Source: Bradyrhizobium sp. (GTDB lineage: Bacteria; Pseudomonadota; Alphaproteobacteria; Rhizobiales; Xanthobacteraceae). From it: a stretch of DNA of 64,000 bases. Location: assembly GCF_027451485.1 (NCBI RefSeq), contig NZ_DAIDJE010000132.1:56184-120183 (forward strand). Direction: 5' to 3'. Below are positions 54,261 through 62,157 of the stretch, piece by piece; the stretch's first letter is position 1, and each line of letters begins with the position of its first letter. The translations under genes were made by a program, and so were the position numbers. The notes below the pieces were generated by a model that was given only the letters and a program-made list of their open reading frames with translations, searched no databases and was not told where the DNA came from.

Positions 54261-54730
54261 CAGTCGCGGGCCTCGACCGCGGCGCCGGCCGCGCGCATCA
54301 CCGCGCGGATGATTTCGATATGTGCGCCGCAGCGGCAAAGATTGTAGCGCAGTGCTTCCATCACCTCGCGCTCGGTCGGATGCGGGTTACGCGTCAGCAG
54401 CGCCTTCGTCGTCATGATCATGCCGTTGAGGCAATAGCCGCATTGCGCGGCCTGCTCAGTAATGAAAGCTTCCTGCACCGGATCGGGAGCATCACGCGAG
54501 CCCAGGCCTTCCAGCGTAACGATCTCGCGGCCGGTGCAGCCTTCGATCGGGATCACGCATGAGCGCGCCGCGACGCCGTCGATCAGCACCGTGCAGGTGC
54601 CACATTCGCCGAGGCCGCAGCCGTATTTCGGTCCGTTCAAGGCAAGGTCGTTGCGCAGCACGTAGAGCAGGGGAGTATCGGGAGATGCGCTCACCTGATG
54701 GATCCGGCCGTTGACGTTCAGGCGCATCAT
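54260..54730 (-). CDS. NicA-like 2Fe-2S subunit of the Mo hydroxylase
   Basis: 156 residues, the normal size of NicA/IorA-type subunits. The plant-ferredoxin cluster is in KYGCGLGECGTCTVLIDG with C in AARSC, and the second cluster in CGYCLNGMIM and LCRCGAHIEI. Adjacent ATGs at 54730 and 54727 are equally good, and ATG at 54799 is possible; none has a clear ribosome binding site. It passes electrons from the Mo centre to the heme domain of the next gene, to which it is coupled by TGATG. Confidence 0.9.
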   Translation of the reverse strand: MMRLNVNGRIHQVSASPDTPLLYVLRNDLALNGPKYGCGLGECGTCTVLIDGVAARSCVIPIEGCTGREIVTLEGLGSRDAPDPVQEAFITEQAAQCGYCLNGMIMTTKALLTRNPHPTEREVMEALRYNLCRCGAHIEIIRAVMRAAGAAVEARD

Positions 54731-54997
54731 GCGTGCGGTGTCCGGGGCGCGAGGCTGTTCGTGCTTCGATTGTGGGCGTTTCGAGAATACCGTTTGCATA
54801 CAAACGTGCAAGGCCAGCGTCCCGGTTCTGAGATTCGCAAGATATCGCGGTGCTGGTTCGCCTGCGAATGTCAGAACAGAAGCGACACTGGCGAGTACTC
54901 TTAATTCCGGCGTGGTTGCGGATCTGATGTTCCCTCGAGAAGATCGGTCAAGGCTGAAAGGAACGTCGGAGCCAGCCACGCTGACGTCCAAACGCGC

Positions 54998-55026
54998 TTG
55001 ACAGTGCTTTGCCGCGCGCGCAACAT
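54998..55026 (+). promoter_or_regulatory. Predicted promoter of the reductase/ABC operon
   Basis: TTGACA (54998-55003, perfect -35) and CAACAT (55021-55026) with 17-bp spacing, 74 bp before the start at 55100. The palindrome that begins 2 bp later would cover the transcription start. Confidence 0.6.
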
Positions 55027-55027
55027 C

Positions 55028-55041
55028 GTTCGTGTACGAAC
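55028..55041. promoter_or_regulatory. Perfect palindrome GTTCGTGTACGAAC, likely repressor operator
   Basis: 6-bp arms around GT, directly downstream of the -10 box. The size suits a MarR-type dimer; the only regulator in the operon is the MarR protein at 62872, the last gene. Repression released by substrate is inferred. Confidence 0.55.
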
Positions 55042-55069
55042 AAAGTGTCCCGCCCTTTCGGGCGCTTTG
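55041..55069 (+). promoter_or_regulatory. Leader hairpin upstream of the reductase-like gene
   Basis: CAAAG-tgtcc-CGCCC-TTTC-GGGCG-CTTTG folds with a 5-base bulge on one side. It lies in the predicted 5' leader, ending 18 bp before the binding site region GAGGG. May stabilise the mRNA 5' end. Confidence 0.4.
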
Positions 55070-55099
55070 CCGCTGCCAATGCCGGCGCGAGGGCCTTTC

Positions 55100-56548
55100 A
55101 TGTCGACCGACGCTGTGGCCGCCGACAAGATTCGCTGCGATGCCTGCCCCGTGATGTGTTACATCAAGCCGGGCGCCGCCGGCGCGTGCGACCGCTACGC
55201 CAATCACGACGGACAACTGGTGCGCGTCGATCCGCATGTTCTGTTGGCGCGGACGGTGTCGCATGGCGGACGGCTGGTGCCGTTTCAGGCGAGCGGCGAC
55301 TGGGACGGCAAGATCGTTCACGAGCCGGACGTGTTCGTCACCGCGATCGGTGCCGGCACCACGTATCCCGACTATAAGCCCGCGCCATTTATCGTCTCCT
55401 CGGAGGTCGACGGCGTCGACATGGTCACGGTGGTGACCGAGGGCATCTTCTCCTATTGCGGCGTCAAGGTGAAGATCGACACCGATCGTTTTCTCGGGCC
55501 GGAAACCGCGACCGTCCGCGTGCAGGGCGAGGCGGTAGGGCACGTCACGACCAGCGAATATGGCTCGCAGATGCTGTCGCTCGGCGGTGTGCATCATCTG
55601 ACCGGGGGATCGAAAAAGGAAGGCCGTGTCACCTGCGACACGCTGATGGATCTGAGCAACTGCAGGCCGGTGGAGATGACCATCGACGGCGGCGCTACTG
55701 TGGTCGTGCAGGCCGGCCATCCCCCCATCGTCAATGGCATCGTGGAAGAACGCATGCGGGTTGGCTGCGGGTCGGCCACCATCGGCATGTTCGCCAAGCA
55801 ATGGCAGGGCAAGGTCGACGAAGTCGTTGTGGTCGACGACCACATCACCGGCGTGCTCTCGGAACATCAGGCCGGCAAGGTGCTGGATATCGCTGACACC
55901 GGCATCAAGATGAAGGGACGGCGTTCGACGCCCGGCCGCTATTTCCAGGTCGCCGAACCCGGAACGGGGTGGGGAGGCACGCAGATTTCGGACCCGCTGT
56001 CGATCCTTGGGCCTTTCGATCCGAAAGTGGCAAGGCCCGGCACGACGATGCTGATGGTCTCGACCACCGGCGAACATGCGGCTTATTTCGAACTCGACGA
56101 GGCTTTAAGACCCGTCGAGAAGGCGATGCCGGAGGACCTGCAGTTTTCGGTCGCGCGCATTCAGGAGAATTGCGAGCCGGCACTGTGCACGGTGCTGTTC
56201 ATGGGCGGGGCGGGCGGCTCGCTGCGCGCCGGTGTCACCGACAATCCGGTGCGGCTGACGCGCTCGGTCAAGGACGCGCTGACGCGCGTCACCAGCGGCG
56301 GCGCGCCGGTCTATGTCTGGCCGGGCGGCGGCATCACCTTCATGGTCGATGTCACCCTCCTGCCGGCGGGCGCATTCGGCTACGTGCCCACACCGGCGCT
56401 GGTAGCGCCGATCGAGTTCACGATGCGATTGTCGGATTATGCCGCACTCGGCGGTCATATGGACGAGGTCCGTCCCCTGGCTTCCCTGAAGGACAACGAC
56501 GCGCGACAGGTGACCACGCCCTGGCCGAAAGCGGGAACTCGGTCGTGA
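55100..56548 (+). CDS. 6-hydroxynicotinate-reductase-like iron-sulfur protein
   Basis: 482 residues. An N-terminal ferredoxin-like Cys motif, CDACPVMCYIKPGAAGACDRY (C-x2-C-x3-C-x8-C), precedes a long unknown fold with HLTGGSKKEGRVTCDTLMDL, NCRPVEMTIDGGATVVV and VYVWPGGGITFMVDV. By recall this is the family annotated as 6-hydroxynicotinate reductase, which makes 1,4,5,6-tetrahydro-6-oxonicotinate. The divergent NicAB-like hydroxylase would supply 6-hydroxynicotinate. ATG at 55100 has GAGGG upstream; ATG at 55079 is an alternative. Overlaps the next gene by GTGA. Confidence 0.72.
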   Translation: MSTDAVAADKIRCDACPVMCYIKPGAAGACDRYANHDGQLVRVDPHVLLARTVSHGGRLVPFQASGDWDGKIVHEPDVFVTAIGAGTTYPDYKPAPFIVSSEVDGVDMVTVVTEGIFSYCGVKVKIDTDRFLGPETATVRVQGEAVGHVTTSEYGSQMLSLGGVHHLTGGSKKEGRVTCDTLMDLSNCRPVEMTIDGGATVVVQAGHPPIVNGIVEERMRVGCGSATIGMFAKQWQGKVDEVVVVDDHITGVLSEHQAGKVLDIADTGIKMKGRRSTPGRYFQVAEPGTGWGGTQISDPLSILGPFDPKVARPGTTMLMVSTTGEHAAYFELDEALRPVEKAMPEDLQFSVARIQENCEPALCTVLFMGGAGGSLRAGVTDNPVRLTRSVKDALTRVTSGGAPVYVWPGGGITFMVDVTLLPAGAFGYVPTPALVAPIEFTMRLSDYAALGGHMDEVRPLASLKDNDARQVTTPWPKAGTRS

Positions 56549-57453
56549 CGCGGCAACCGCAGGTCGGGTGGTTAATAGACGGCAAGCGGCTGCATTTGCA
56601 GGATGGTCCGATCGATCTGATCGTGGAAGCGCAGGGGCACCGCGACCAACTGCATGCGGCCTACCATGCTGCGATCGGCCGCTTCACCGGCCTGCTCGAC
56701 GAACTCTGCGATGAACTGCCGTCTTTGCGGTCGGCGGCCGATCCCGAGCGGTGCGACCTCGAAGGAGTGGTCGCGCGTCGCATGCATGCGGCGGCGGCGC
56801 CGTTCGCGCACGATCATTTCATCACGCCGATGGCCGCTGTCGCCGGCAGCGTGGCCGAGGAAATCTTGCGGGTGATGGTGCAGGCCGCGCCGCTCGGCCG
56901 TGCCTACGTCAACAACGGCGGCGATATCGCATTACACCTGACCGACGGCGAGCAATTCACCGTCGGCCTGATCGATCGGCCAGATGCTCTGGGTCTGATG
57001 CGCACGACCGTCATTCGTGCCGATGACCCCACACGCGGCATCGCAACCAGCGGATGGCGTGGGCGCAGCTTCTCGCTCGGCATAGCGGATGCCGTCACCG
57101 TGCTAGCGAGGACCGCGGCGCAGGCTGATGCGGCCGCCACGATCATTGCCAATGCGGTCGATCTGCCGGATCATCCCGCGATCCTCCGCTGCCCGGCGAA
57201 CGAATTGCAGCCGGACAGCGATCTCGGGTCGCTTCTGGTGACGCGCGACGTCGGCCGGCTGACATATCAGGCGATCGGCACGGCGCTCGACGGCGGTGAA
57301 GCAAAGGCTCTCCAACTGATCGGCCGCGGTTTGATCGAAGGGGCGGCGCTAACTCTGAAAGGCGAAGTCCGCGTCATTGGCTTGCCAAGGCGTCAGGCAA
57401 ATGTTCTTCATCGGCCGGCGGTGCCGCTCAACCAAAGTATGATCCATGTGTGA
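56545..57453 (+). CDS. UPF0280 (ApbE-like) family protein
   Basis: 302 residues, GTG start inside the previous stop. Blocks ITPMAAVAGSVAEEILRVMV, YVNNGGDIALHL, RGIATSGWRGRSFSLGIADAVTVLA fit UPF0280, a family with an ApbE-like fold; ApbE proteins transfer FMN to threonine. Its tight coupling to the iron-sulfur reductase-like gene suggests it matures that enzyme or acts on the same substrate. The function is not established. Confidence 0.78.
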   Translation: MTRQPQVGWLIDGKRLHLQDGPIDLIVEAQGHRDQLHAAYHAAIGRFTGLLDELCDELPSLRSAADPERCDLEGVVARRMHAAAAPFAHDHFITPMAAVAGSVAEEILRVMVQAAPLGRAYVNNGGDIALHLTDGEQFTVGLIDRPDALGLMRTTVIRADDPTRGIATSGWRGRSFSLGIADAVTVLARTAAQADAAATIIANAVDLPDHPAILRCPANELQPDSDLGSLLVTRDVGRLTYQAIGTALDGGEAKALQLIGRGLIEGAALTLKGEVRVIGLPRRQANVLHRPAVPLNQSMIHV

Positions 57454-57498
57454 ACTGCATTGGGTCATCATCGCCGTCCAGCAACAGGGTGCCCAGCC

Positions 57499-58083
57499 AT
57501 GAGCGTCGTGATACGCAAGATCGTGACCGTCGTCGAAGAGACGTTGATGGAAATGGGGAAGGACGTGAATCCCCCGGTGCGGCGTGCGGCCGCCATTGTG
57601 GTGATAGAAAATCCATTTGCCGGGCGATACGTGGAAGATCTTTCTCCGCTGATTGCGATCGGCGAAGAACTCGGCGAATTGCTCGTGAAAAGGGCGGTTG
57701 CGGCGCTGGGCATCGACGGCACAAAAGTGCACAGCTACGGCAAGGCGGCGGCGGTCGGCGAAAATGGCGAACTGGAGCATGCGGCGGCGATCTTGCATCC
57801 GAAGATGGGAACACCGGTGCGTAAGGCGCTCGGCAAGGGAGCGGCGCTGATCCCGTCATCCAAAAAGCGCTCTGGCCCCGGCACCACGCTCGACATACCG
57901 CTCGGCCACAAGGATGCGGCCTTTGTCAGGAGCCATTTCGACGGCATGGAAGTACAGATCAACGACGCCCCGCGCGCAAACGAGATCATGGTCGCGCTCG
58001 CTGTCACCAACGGTGGACGGCCGTTGCCGCGCGTCGGCGGCTTGACGGTTGGCGAGATCAAGGGCGAAGACGGATTGCGGTAA
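57499..58083 (+). CDS. DUF1185/'amino acid synthesis' family protein
   Basis: 194 residues from ATG at 57499. Recognisable blocks: IVTVVEETLMEMGKDVNPPVRRAAAIVVIENPFAGRYVED in parts, VHSYGKAAAVGENGELEHAAA, GTTLDIPLGHKDAAFVRSHF and VALAVTNGGRPLPRVGGL. The family name is historical; no activity is firmly known to me. It recurs near UPF0280 and 6-hydroxynicotinate-reductase-like genes in related genomes by recall, which supports a role in the same pathway, perhaps on a ring-opened or reduced intermediate. Confidence 0.75.
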   Translation: MSVVIRKIVTVVEETLMEMGKDVNPPVRRAAAIVVIENPFAGRYVEDLSPLIAIGEELGELLVKRAVAALGIDGTKVHSYGKAAAVGENGELEHAAAILHPKMGTPVRKALGKGAALIPSSKKRSGPGTTLDIPLGHKDAAFVRSHFDGMEVQINDAPRANEIMVALAVTNGGRPLPRVGGLTVGEIKGEDGLR

Positions 58084-58112
58084 CGATTGGATCAATGCTG
58101 GAGGGTAGAGGC

Positions 58113-59336
58113 ATGCAACGAAGAGTTTTATTGGGCGGCGCGCTAGCCTTAACCGTCACAGGGCTCGCGACCGTCACAGGGCTCGCACCAAGCGCGTTTG
58201 CCCAGAGCGGCGAGATCAAGATCGGTGAGATCAACAGCTACTCGCTGCTGCCGGCCTTCACCGAGCCCTATCGCAAGGGTTGGCAGCTCGCCGTCGAGGA
58301 AGTCAACGCCGCCGGCGGCATCAATGGCAAGAAGCTCGTCGTTATCTCCAAGGACGATGGCGGCAAGCCGGCCGAAGCACAGACCGCGGCCAACGAACTC
58401 GTGTCGAATGAGAACGTCGCGATGCTGGTCGGCACGTTCCTGTCGAACATCGGCCTTGCCGTCAGCGACTTCGCCAAGCAGAAGAAGGCGTTTTTCCTCG
58501 CCTCCGAACCGCTGACCGATGCCATCACATGGTCGAAGGGCAACCGCTATACCTTCCGTCTGCGCCCGTCGAACTACATGCAGGCGGCGATGCTGGTGGA
58601 GGCGGCGGCGAAACTGCCGGCCAAGCGCTGGGCGACGATTGCGCCGAACTATGAATACGGTCAATCGGCGGTCGCGGTCTTCAAGAAGCTGATGTCGGAG
58701 AAGCGGCCTGACATCCAGTGGGTCGACGCGCAATGGCCGCCGCTGGGCAAGATCGATGCGGGTCCCGTGGTGCAGGCGGTTGCCGCCGCCAATCCGGACG
58801 CCATCCTCAACGTCGAATTCGGCGCGGACCTGGTCAAGCTGGTGCGCGAAGGCGAAACCCGCGGCCTGTTCAAAGGACGCCAGGTGGTGAGCTTCCTCAC
58901 CGGCGAACCGGAATATCTCGATCCGCTCAAGGACGAGGCGCCTCAGGGCTGGATCGTCACCGGCTATCCCTGGTACTCGATCAAGACGCCGGAGCACGAG
59001 GCGTTCCTGAAGGCCTATCAGGCCAAGTACAACGATTATCCGCGCCTCGGCTCCATCGTGGGCTACGAGACGATCAAGGCGGCGGCCGCGATCATCGCCA
59101 AGGCGAACTCGACCGATCCGGACAAGATGATCGCGGCGGCCGAGGGCCTGTCGCTGTCCTCGCCGTTCGGCGAGATCACCTTCCGCAAGATCGACCACCA
59201 GTCGACGCTGGGTGCCTTCGTCGGCAAGACTGCGCTGAAGGATGGCAAGGGCGTGATGGTCGATTCCGTCTATCGCAAGGGCGCGGACTATCTGCCGAGC
59301 GATGCCGAAGTCGAGAAGATGCGACCGAAGGACTGA
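58113..59336 (+). CDS. ABC transporter substrate-binding protein (HAAT/LivK-like)
   Basis: 407 residues from ATG at 58113, with GGAGGG 7 bp upstream; ATG at 58095 lacks a site. The signal peptide MQRRVLLGGALALTVTGLAT carries an in-frame six-residue duplication (TVTGLA twice) and ends at AFA-QSG. The mature part has IKIGEINSYSLLPAFTEPYR, VEEVNAAGGINGKKLVVISK and YEYGQSAVAVFKKLM. Captures the ligand of the fused permease system; probably the aromatic N-heterocycle or a breakdown product. Confidence 0.9.
   Translation: MQRRVLLGGALALTVTGLATVTGLAPSAFAQSGEIKIGEINSYSLLPAFTEPYRKGWQLAVEEVNAAGGINGKKLVVISKDDGGKPAEAQTAANELVSNENVAMLVGTFLSNIGLAVSDFAKQKKAFFLASEPLTDAITWSKGNRYTFRLRPSNYMQAAMLVEAAAKLPAKRWATIAPNYEYGQSAVAVFKKLMSEKRPDIQWVDAQWPPLGKIDAGPVVQAVAAANPDAILNVEFGADLVKLVREGETRGLFKGRQVVSFLTGEPEYLDPLKDEAPQGWIVTGYPWYSIKTPEHEAFLKAYQAKYNDYPRLGSIVGYETIKAAAAIIAKANSTDPDKMIAAAEGLSLSSPFGEITFRKIDHQSTLGAFVGKTALKDGKGVMVDSVYRKGADYLPSDAEVEKMRPKD
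58152..58187 (+). repeat. 18-bp tandem duplication in the signal peptide
   Basis: Two adjacent 18-bp units (58152-58169 and 58170-58187) differ only in the last base. Each encodes TVTGLA, so the reading frame is kept and the hydrophobic core is lengthened. Confidence 0.9.
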
Positions 59337-59354
59337 ACGCGACCAACATCGCGG

Positions 59355-59455
59355 CCTCATGGTCAGGGACGCGCGGCTTTCTGCCGTGCTCCTCACCATG
59401 AGGGGTGAGACCCTTATCCCGAGGAGACGCGCATACGCGCCGTCTCGAAGGATGA
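59355..59455. repeat. Dispersed repeat, family B, copy 2
   Basis: Arms CCTCATGGT (59355-59363) and ACCATGAGG (59395-59403) are followed by GAGACGCGC-AT-ACGCGC-type inverted bases and by GCGCCGTCTCGAAGGATGA (59437-59455), the exact complement of 47030-47048. It fills the 152-bp gap between the binding-protein and permease genes. Confidence 0.7.
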
Positions 59456-59488
59456 TGCCCCCGAAGTGAGACCAGCGTCTAGCCGCCC

Positions 59489-61372
59489 ATGGCCTTTTAC
59501 GTCGTTCAGTTCCTGACCGGACTTGCCAGCGCGGCCTCGCTGTTTCTGGTCGCTTCCGGCCTGTCGATCATCTTCGGCGTGACGCGGATCGTCAATTTCG
59601 CCCATGGCGCGTTCTACATGCTCGGCGCCTATGTGGCCTTCACGCTGACGGCACGCTTTTCCGGCGCACTCGGATTTTGGGGCGGCATTCTGGCGGCGGC
59701 GCTGATCGTGGCCGCGGTCGGTGTCCTCGTCGAGATGCTGCTGCTCAGGCGCATCTACCATGTGCCGGAATTGTTTCAATTGCTCGCGACCTTTGGGCTG
59801 ACGCTGATGGTCGAAGATCTCGTGGTGCTGGGCTGGGGACCGAACGATCTGGTCGGCCCGCGCGCGGCGGGCCTGAAAGGCGCGATCGATTTCTTCGGCC
59901 AGCAGATTCCGAGCTACGACCTGTTCCTGATCGTGCTGGGGCCTTTGGTGCTTGGCCTGTTGTGGCTCGTGTTCCAGCGCACCCGCTGGGGCGTCCTGGT
60001 GCGCGCGGCAACGCAGGATCGCGATATGGTGGCCGCACTCGGCGTCAACCAGAAATGGCTTTTCACCAGCGTGTTTGCGCTCGGCGTATTTCTCGCCGCG
60101 CTTGCCGGCGCATTGCAGATCCCGCGCGATGCCGTCACCCACGAGATGGACCTGCGCGTCATCGTCGATGTCTTCGTCGTCGTGGTGATCGGCGGGCTCG
60201 GCAGCATCACCGGCGCCTTTGTCGCCGCGGTGCTGGTTTCGGAGCTGAATGCGTTCGGCATCCTGATCTTTCCGAAGATCTCCATCATCCTGGTGTTCCT
60301 GGTGATGGCGGCGGTGTTGATCGTGCGGCCCTGGGGCCTGCTCGGCAGGGCGGAAGCTCCAGTCCGCCGTACGCCGGGGCTCACCGTCAATCCTTGGCGC
60401 CCGCTGACCTCGCGTGAACGCATCGCGGTGGCGATCGCGTTTCTGCTCGCCGCCTCGCTGCCGTTCTATGCCGGCAATTATGCGCTGGCGGTCGGAGCGG
60501 AGATCGCGATCTTCGTGATCTTCGCCGCCAGCCTGCACTTCCTGATGTCGACCGGAGGGCTCGCCTCGTTCGGACATGCGGCCTATTTCGGGCTCGGCGC
60601 CTATGGCACGGCCTTCGCCGTCAAGCTCGCAGGACTGCCGATGGCGGCCGCGCTTGTTGCCGGTCCCTTGTTCGGCCTGCTTGGCGCGGTCGTGTTCGGA
60701 TTCTTCGCCGTTCAACTGTCCGGCGTCTATTTCGCCATGCTGACGCTCGCCTTTGCCCAGATCGTGTGGTCGGTCGCCTTCCAATGGGTCGGACTGACCG
60801 GGGGCGATAACGGCATTCTCGGCGTCTGGCCGGAACGCTGGGCGGCGAGCGCCCCGCACTTCTTCTGGCTGTCGCTTGCCGTTGCGGTGCTGGCGGTCGC
60901 CGGCTTGCGGATTGCGACCTTTTCGCCGTTCGGCTTCGCGCTGCGGGCGACCCGCGATTCGCCACTGCGCGCCGAAGCCATCGGCATCAACGGCAAGCGC
61001 ATCCAGTGGAGCGCCTTTCTCATTGCCGGTACGGTCGCCGGCATTGGCGGTGCACTGTTCGCCTATCTGAAGGGCAGCGTATTTCCGGATGTGCTCGGCA
61101 TTCCGCTCTCCGTCGATGCGCTGGTCATGGTGCTGCTCGGCGGGGTCGAGACTGTCTCGGGTGCGATCGTCGGCGCCATCGTCTACAAGGCGCTCTCGAT
61201 CTGGCTGGTCAGCCAGACCGAATGGTCGAAGCTCGTGCTCGGCGCGTTCATCGTTCTGATCGTCGTCGCATTCCCGAAGGGAATTGTCGGAACGCTGGAC
61301 TCGCTCTGGCATCGCCGGCCGTCTTCGCTCAAGGACGCCATGCTGGCCTCGAAGATCGAGACCGCCGAATGA
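59489..61372 (+). CDS. Fused LivH-LivM ABC transporter permease
   Basis: 627 residues. Residues 1 to ~290 are a full LivH (FLVASGLSIIFGVTRIVNFAHGAFYMLGAY, LVRAATQDRDMVAALGVNQ, VVVIGGLGSITGAFVAA), and ~300-627 a full LivM (HFLMSTGGLASFGHAAYFGLGAYG, VQLSGVYFAMLTLAFAQIVW, GLTGGDNGILGVW, ALRATRDSPLRAEAIGING). One chain therefore replaces the two permeases, unlike the separate pair at 39943-41813. The joint is near RPWGLLGRAEAPVRRTPG. ATGA-coupled to livG. Confidence 0.93.
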   Translation: MAFYVVQFLTGLASAASLFLVASGLSIIFGVTRIVNFAHGAFYMLGAYVAFTLTARFSGALGFWGGILAAALIVAAVGVLVEMLLLRRIYHVPELFQLLATFGLTLMVEDLVVLGWGPNDLVGPRAAGLKGAIDFFGQQIPSYDLFLIVLGPLVLGLLWLVFQRTRWGVLVRAATQDRDMVAALGVNQKWLFTSVFALGVFLAALAGALQIPRDAVTHEMDLRVIVDVFVVVVIGGLGSITGAFVAAVLVSELNAFGILIFPKISIILVFLVMAAVLIVRPWGLLGRAEAPVRRTPGLTVNPWRPLTSRERIAVAIAFLLAASLPFYAGNYALAVGAEIAIFVIFAASLHFLMSTGGLASFGHAAYFGLGAYGTAFAVKLAGLPMAAALVAGPLFGLLGAVVFGFFAVQLSGVYFAMLTLAFAQIVWSVAFQWVGLTGGDNGILGVWPERWAASAPHFFWLSLAVAVLAVAGLRIATFSPFGFALRATRDSPLRAEAIGINGKRIQWSAFLIAGTVAGIGGALFAYLKGSVFPDVLGIPLSVDALVMVLLGGVETVSGAIVGAIVYKALSIWLVSQTEWSKLVLGAFIVLIVVAFPKGIVGTLDSLWHRRPSSLKDAMLASKIETAE

Positions 61373-62157
61373 GCAGTCAGCCATTACTATCGGTCGAAGG
61401 CTTGAGCAAATCCTATGGCGGCGTGCACGCCGTTCGCGGCGTCTCGTTTGCGCTTTCATCGGGCGAGATTCTCGCGTTGATCGGCCCGAACGGCGCAGGC
61501 AAGTCCACCTGCTTCAACATGCTGAACGGCCAGACCGCGCCCGATGGGGGGAGAGTGCGGGTCCTCGGGCAGGACACCACCGGGTTGAAGCCGCGCGAGG
61601 TCTGGCGGCTCGGCGTCGGGCGCACCTTCCAGATCACCGCAACATTCCCGACCATGACCGTGCGCGAGAACGTCCAGGTGGCGCTGTCCTCGCATGATCG
61701 CAAGCTGTTCAATCTGATCGCCGCGATGCCGCGCTATGCGCGACAGGAGGCGGAACGGCTGCTCGATCTGGTCGGCATGGGCGGTTTTGCAATGCGCGCC
61801 TGCGGCGAACTCGCTTATGGCGATCTGAAGCGGCTGGAACTCGCCATGGCGCTTGCCAACCGGCCGAAGTTGCTCCTGATGGACGAGCCAACCGCCGGGA
61901 TGGCGCCGCGCGAGCGCGTCGAACTGATGCGGCTGACCGCGCAGATTGCCAGGGAAAAATCGATCGGCGTGCTGTTCACCGAGCACGATATGGATGTCGT
62001 TTTCGAGCATGCGGACCGCATTCTCGTCCTCAATCGCGGCAACCTGATCGCGGAAGGCTCGCCGGAAGAAGTCAGGCGCAATGGGGAAGTACGCGCGATC
62101 TATCTCGGCGAGGGCCTGGTCTATGACGCCCGCCACCGCGAGGGAGCCGCGCCGTGA
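61369..62157 (+). CDS. Branched-chain-type ABC transporter ATPase (LivG)
   Basis: 262 residues from ATG at 61369. Walker A GPNGAGKST near residue 40, GRTFQITATFPTMTVRENVQ, signature ELAYGDLKRLELAMAL (degenerate for LSGGQ, as often in LivG), Walker B LLLMDEPTAGMAPRER and GVLFTEHDMDVVFEHADR. Coupled to the fused permease before it and to livF after it. Confidence 0.93.
   Translation: MSSQPLLSVEGLSKSYGGVHAVRGVSFALSSGEILALIGPNGAGKSTCFNMLNGQTAPDGGRVRVLGQDTTGLKPREVWRLGVGRTFQITATFPTMTVRENVQVALSSHDRKLFNLIAAMPRYARQEAERLLDLVGMGGFAMRACGELAYGDLKRLELAMALANRPKLLLMDEPTAGMAPRERVELMRLTAQIAREKSIGVLFTEHDMDVVFEHADRILVLNRGNLIAEGSPEEVRRNGEVRAIYLGEGLVYDARHREGAAP

Larger units (their letters stand above)
54731..55099. 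other. Divergent intergenic region of the nicotinate-type locus
   Basis: 369 bp without a gene, between the 2Fe-2S subunit and the reductase-like gene. It holds the promoter at 54998-55026, the palindrome at 55028-55041 and the leader hairpin at 55041-55069. I see no convincing promoter for the minus-strand genes in the remainder. Confidence 0.6.

Noticed and set aside
54730..56077. Long N-terminal extension of the 2Fe-2S subunit frame
   Set aside because: The extra 450 codons lie opposite the reductase-like gene and have no recognisable content; NicA-type subunits are about 157 residues.
59414..61459. 681-codon minus-strand frame
   Set aside because: Antisense of the fused LivH-LivM permease; composition is Arg/Asp/His-rich and without membrane or domain pattern.
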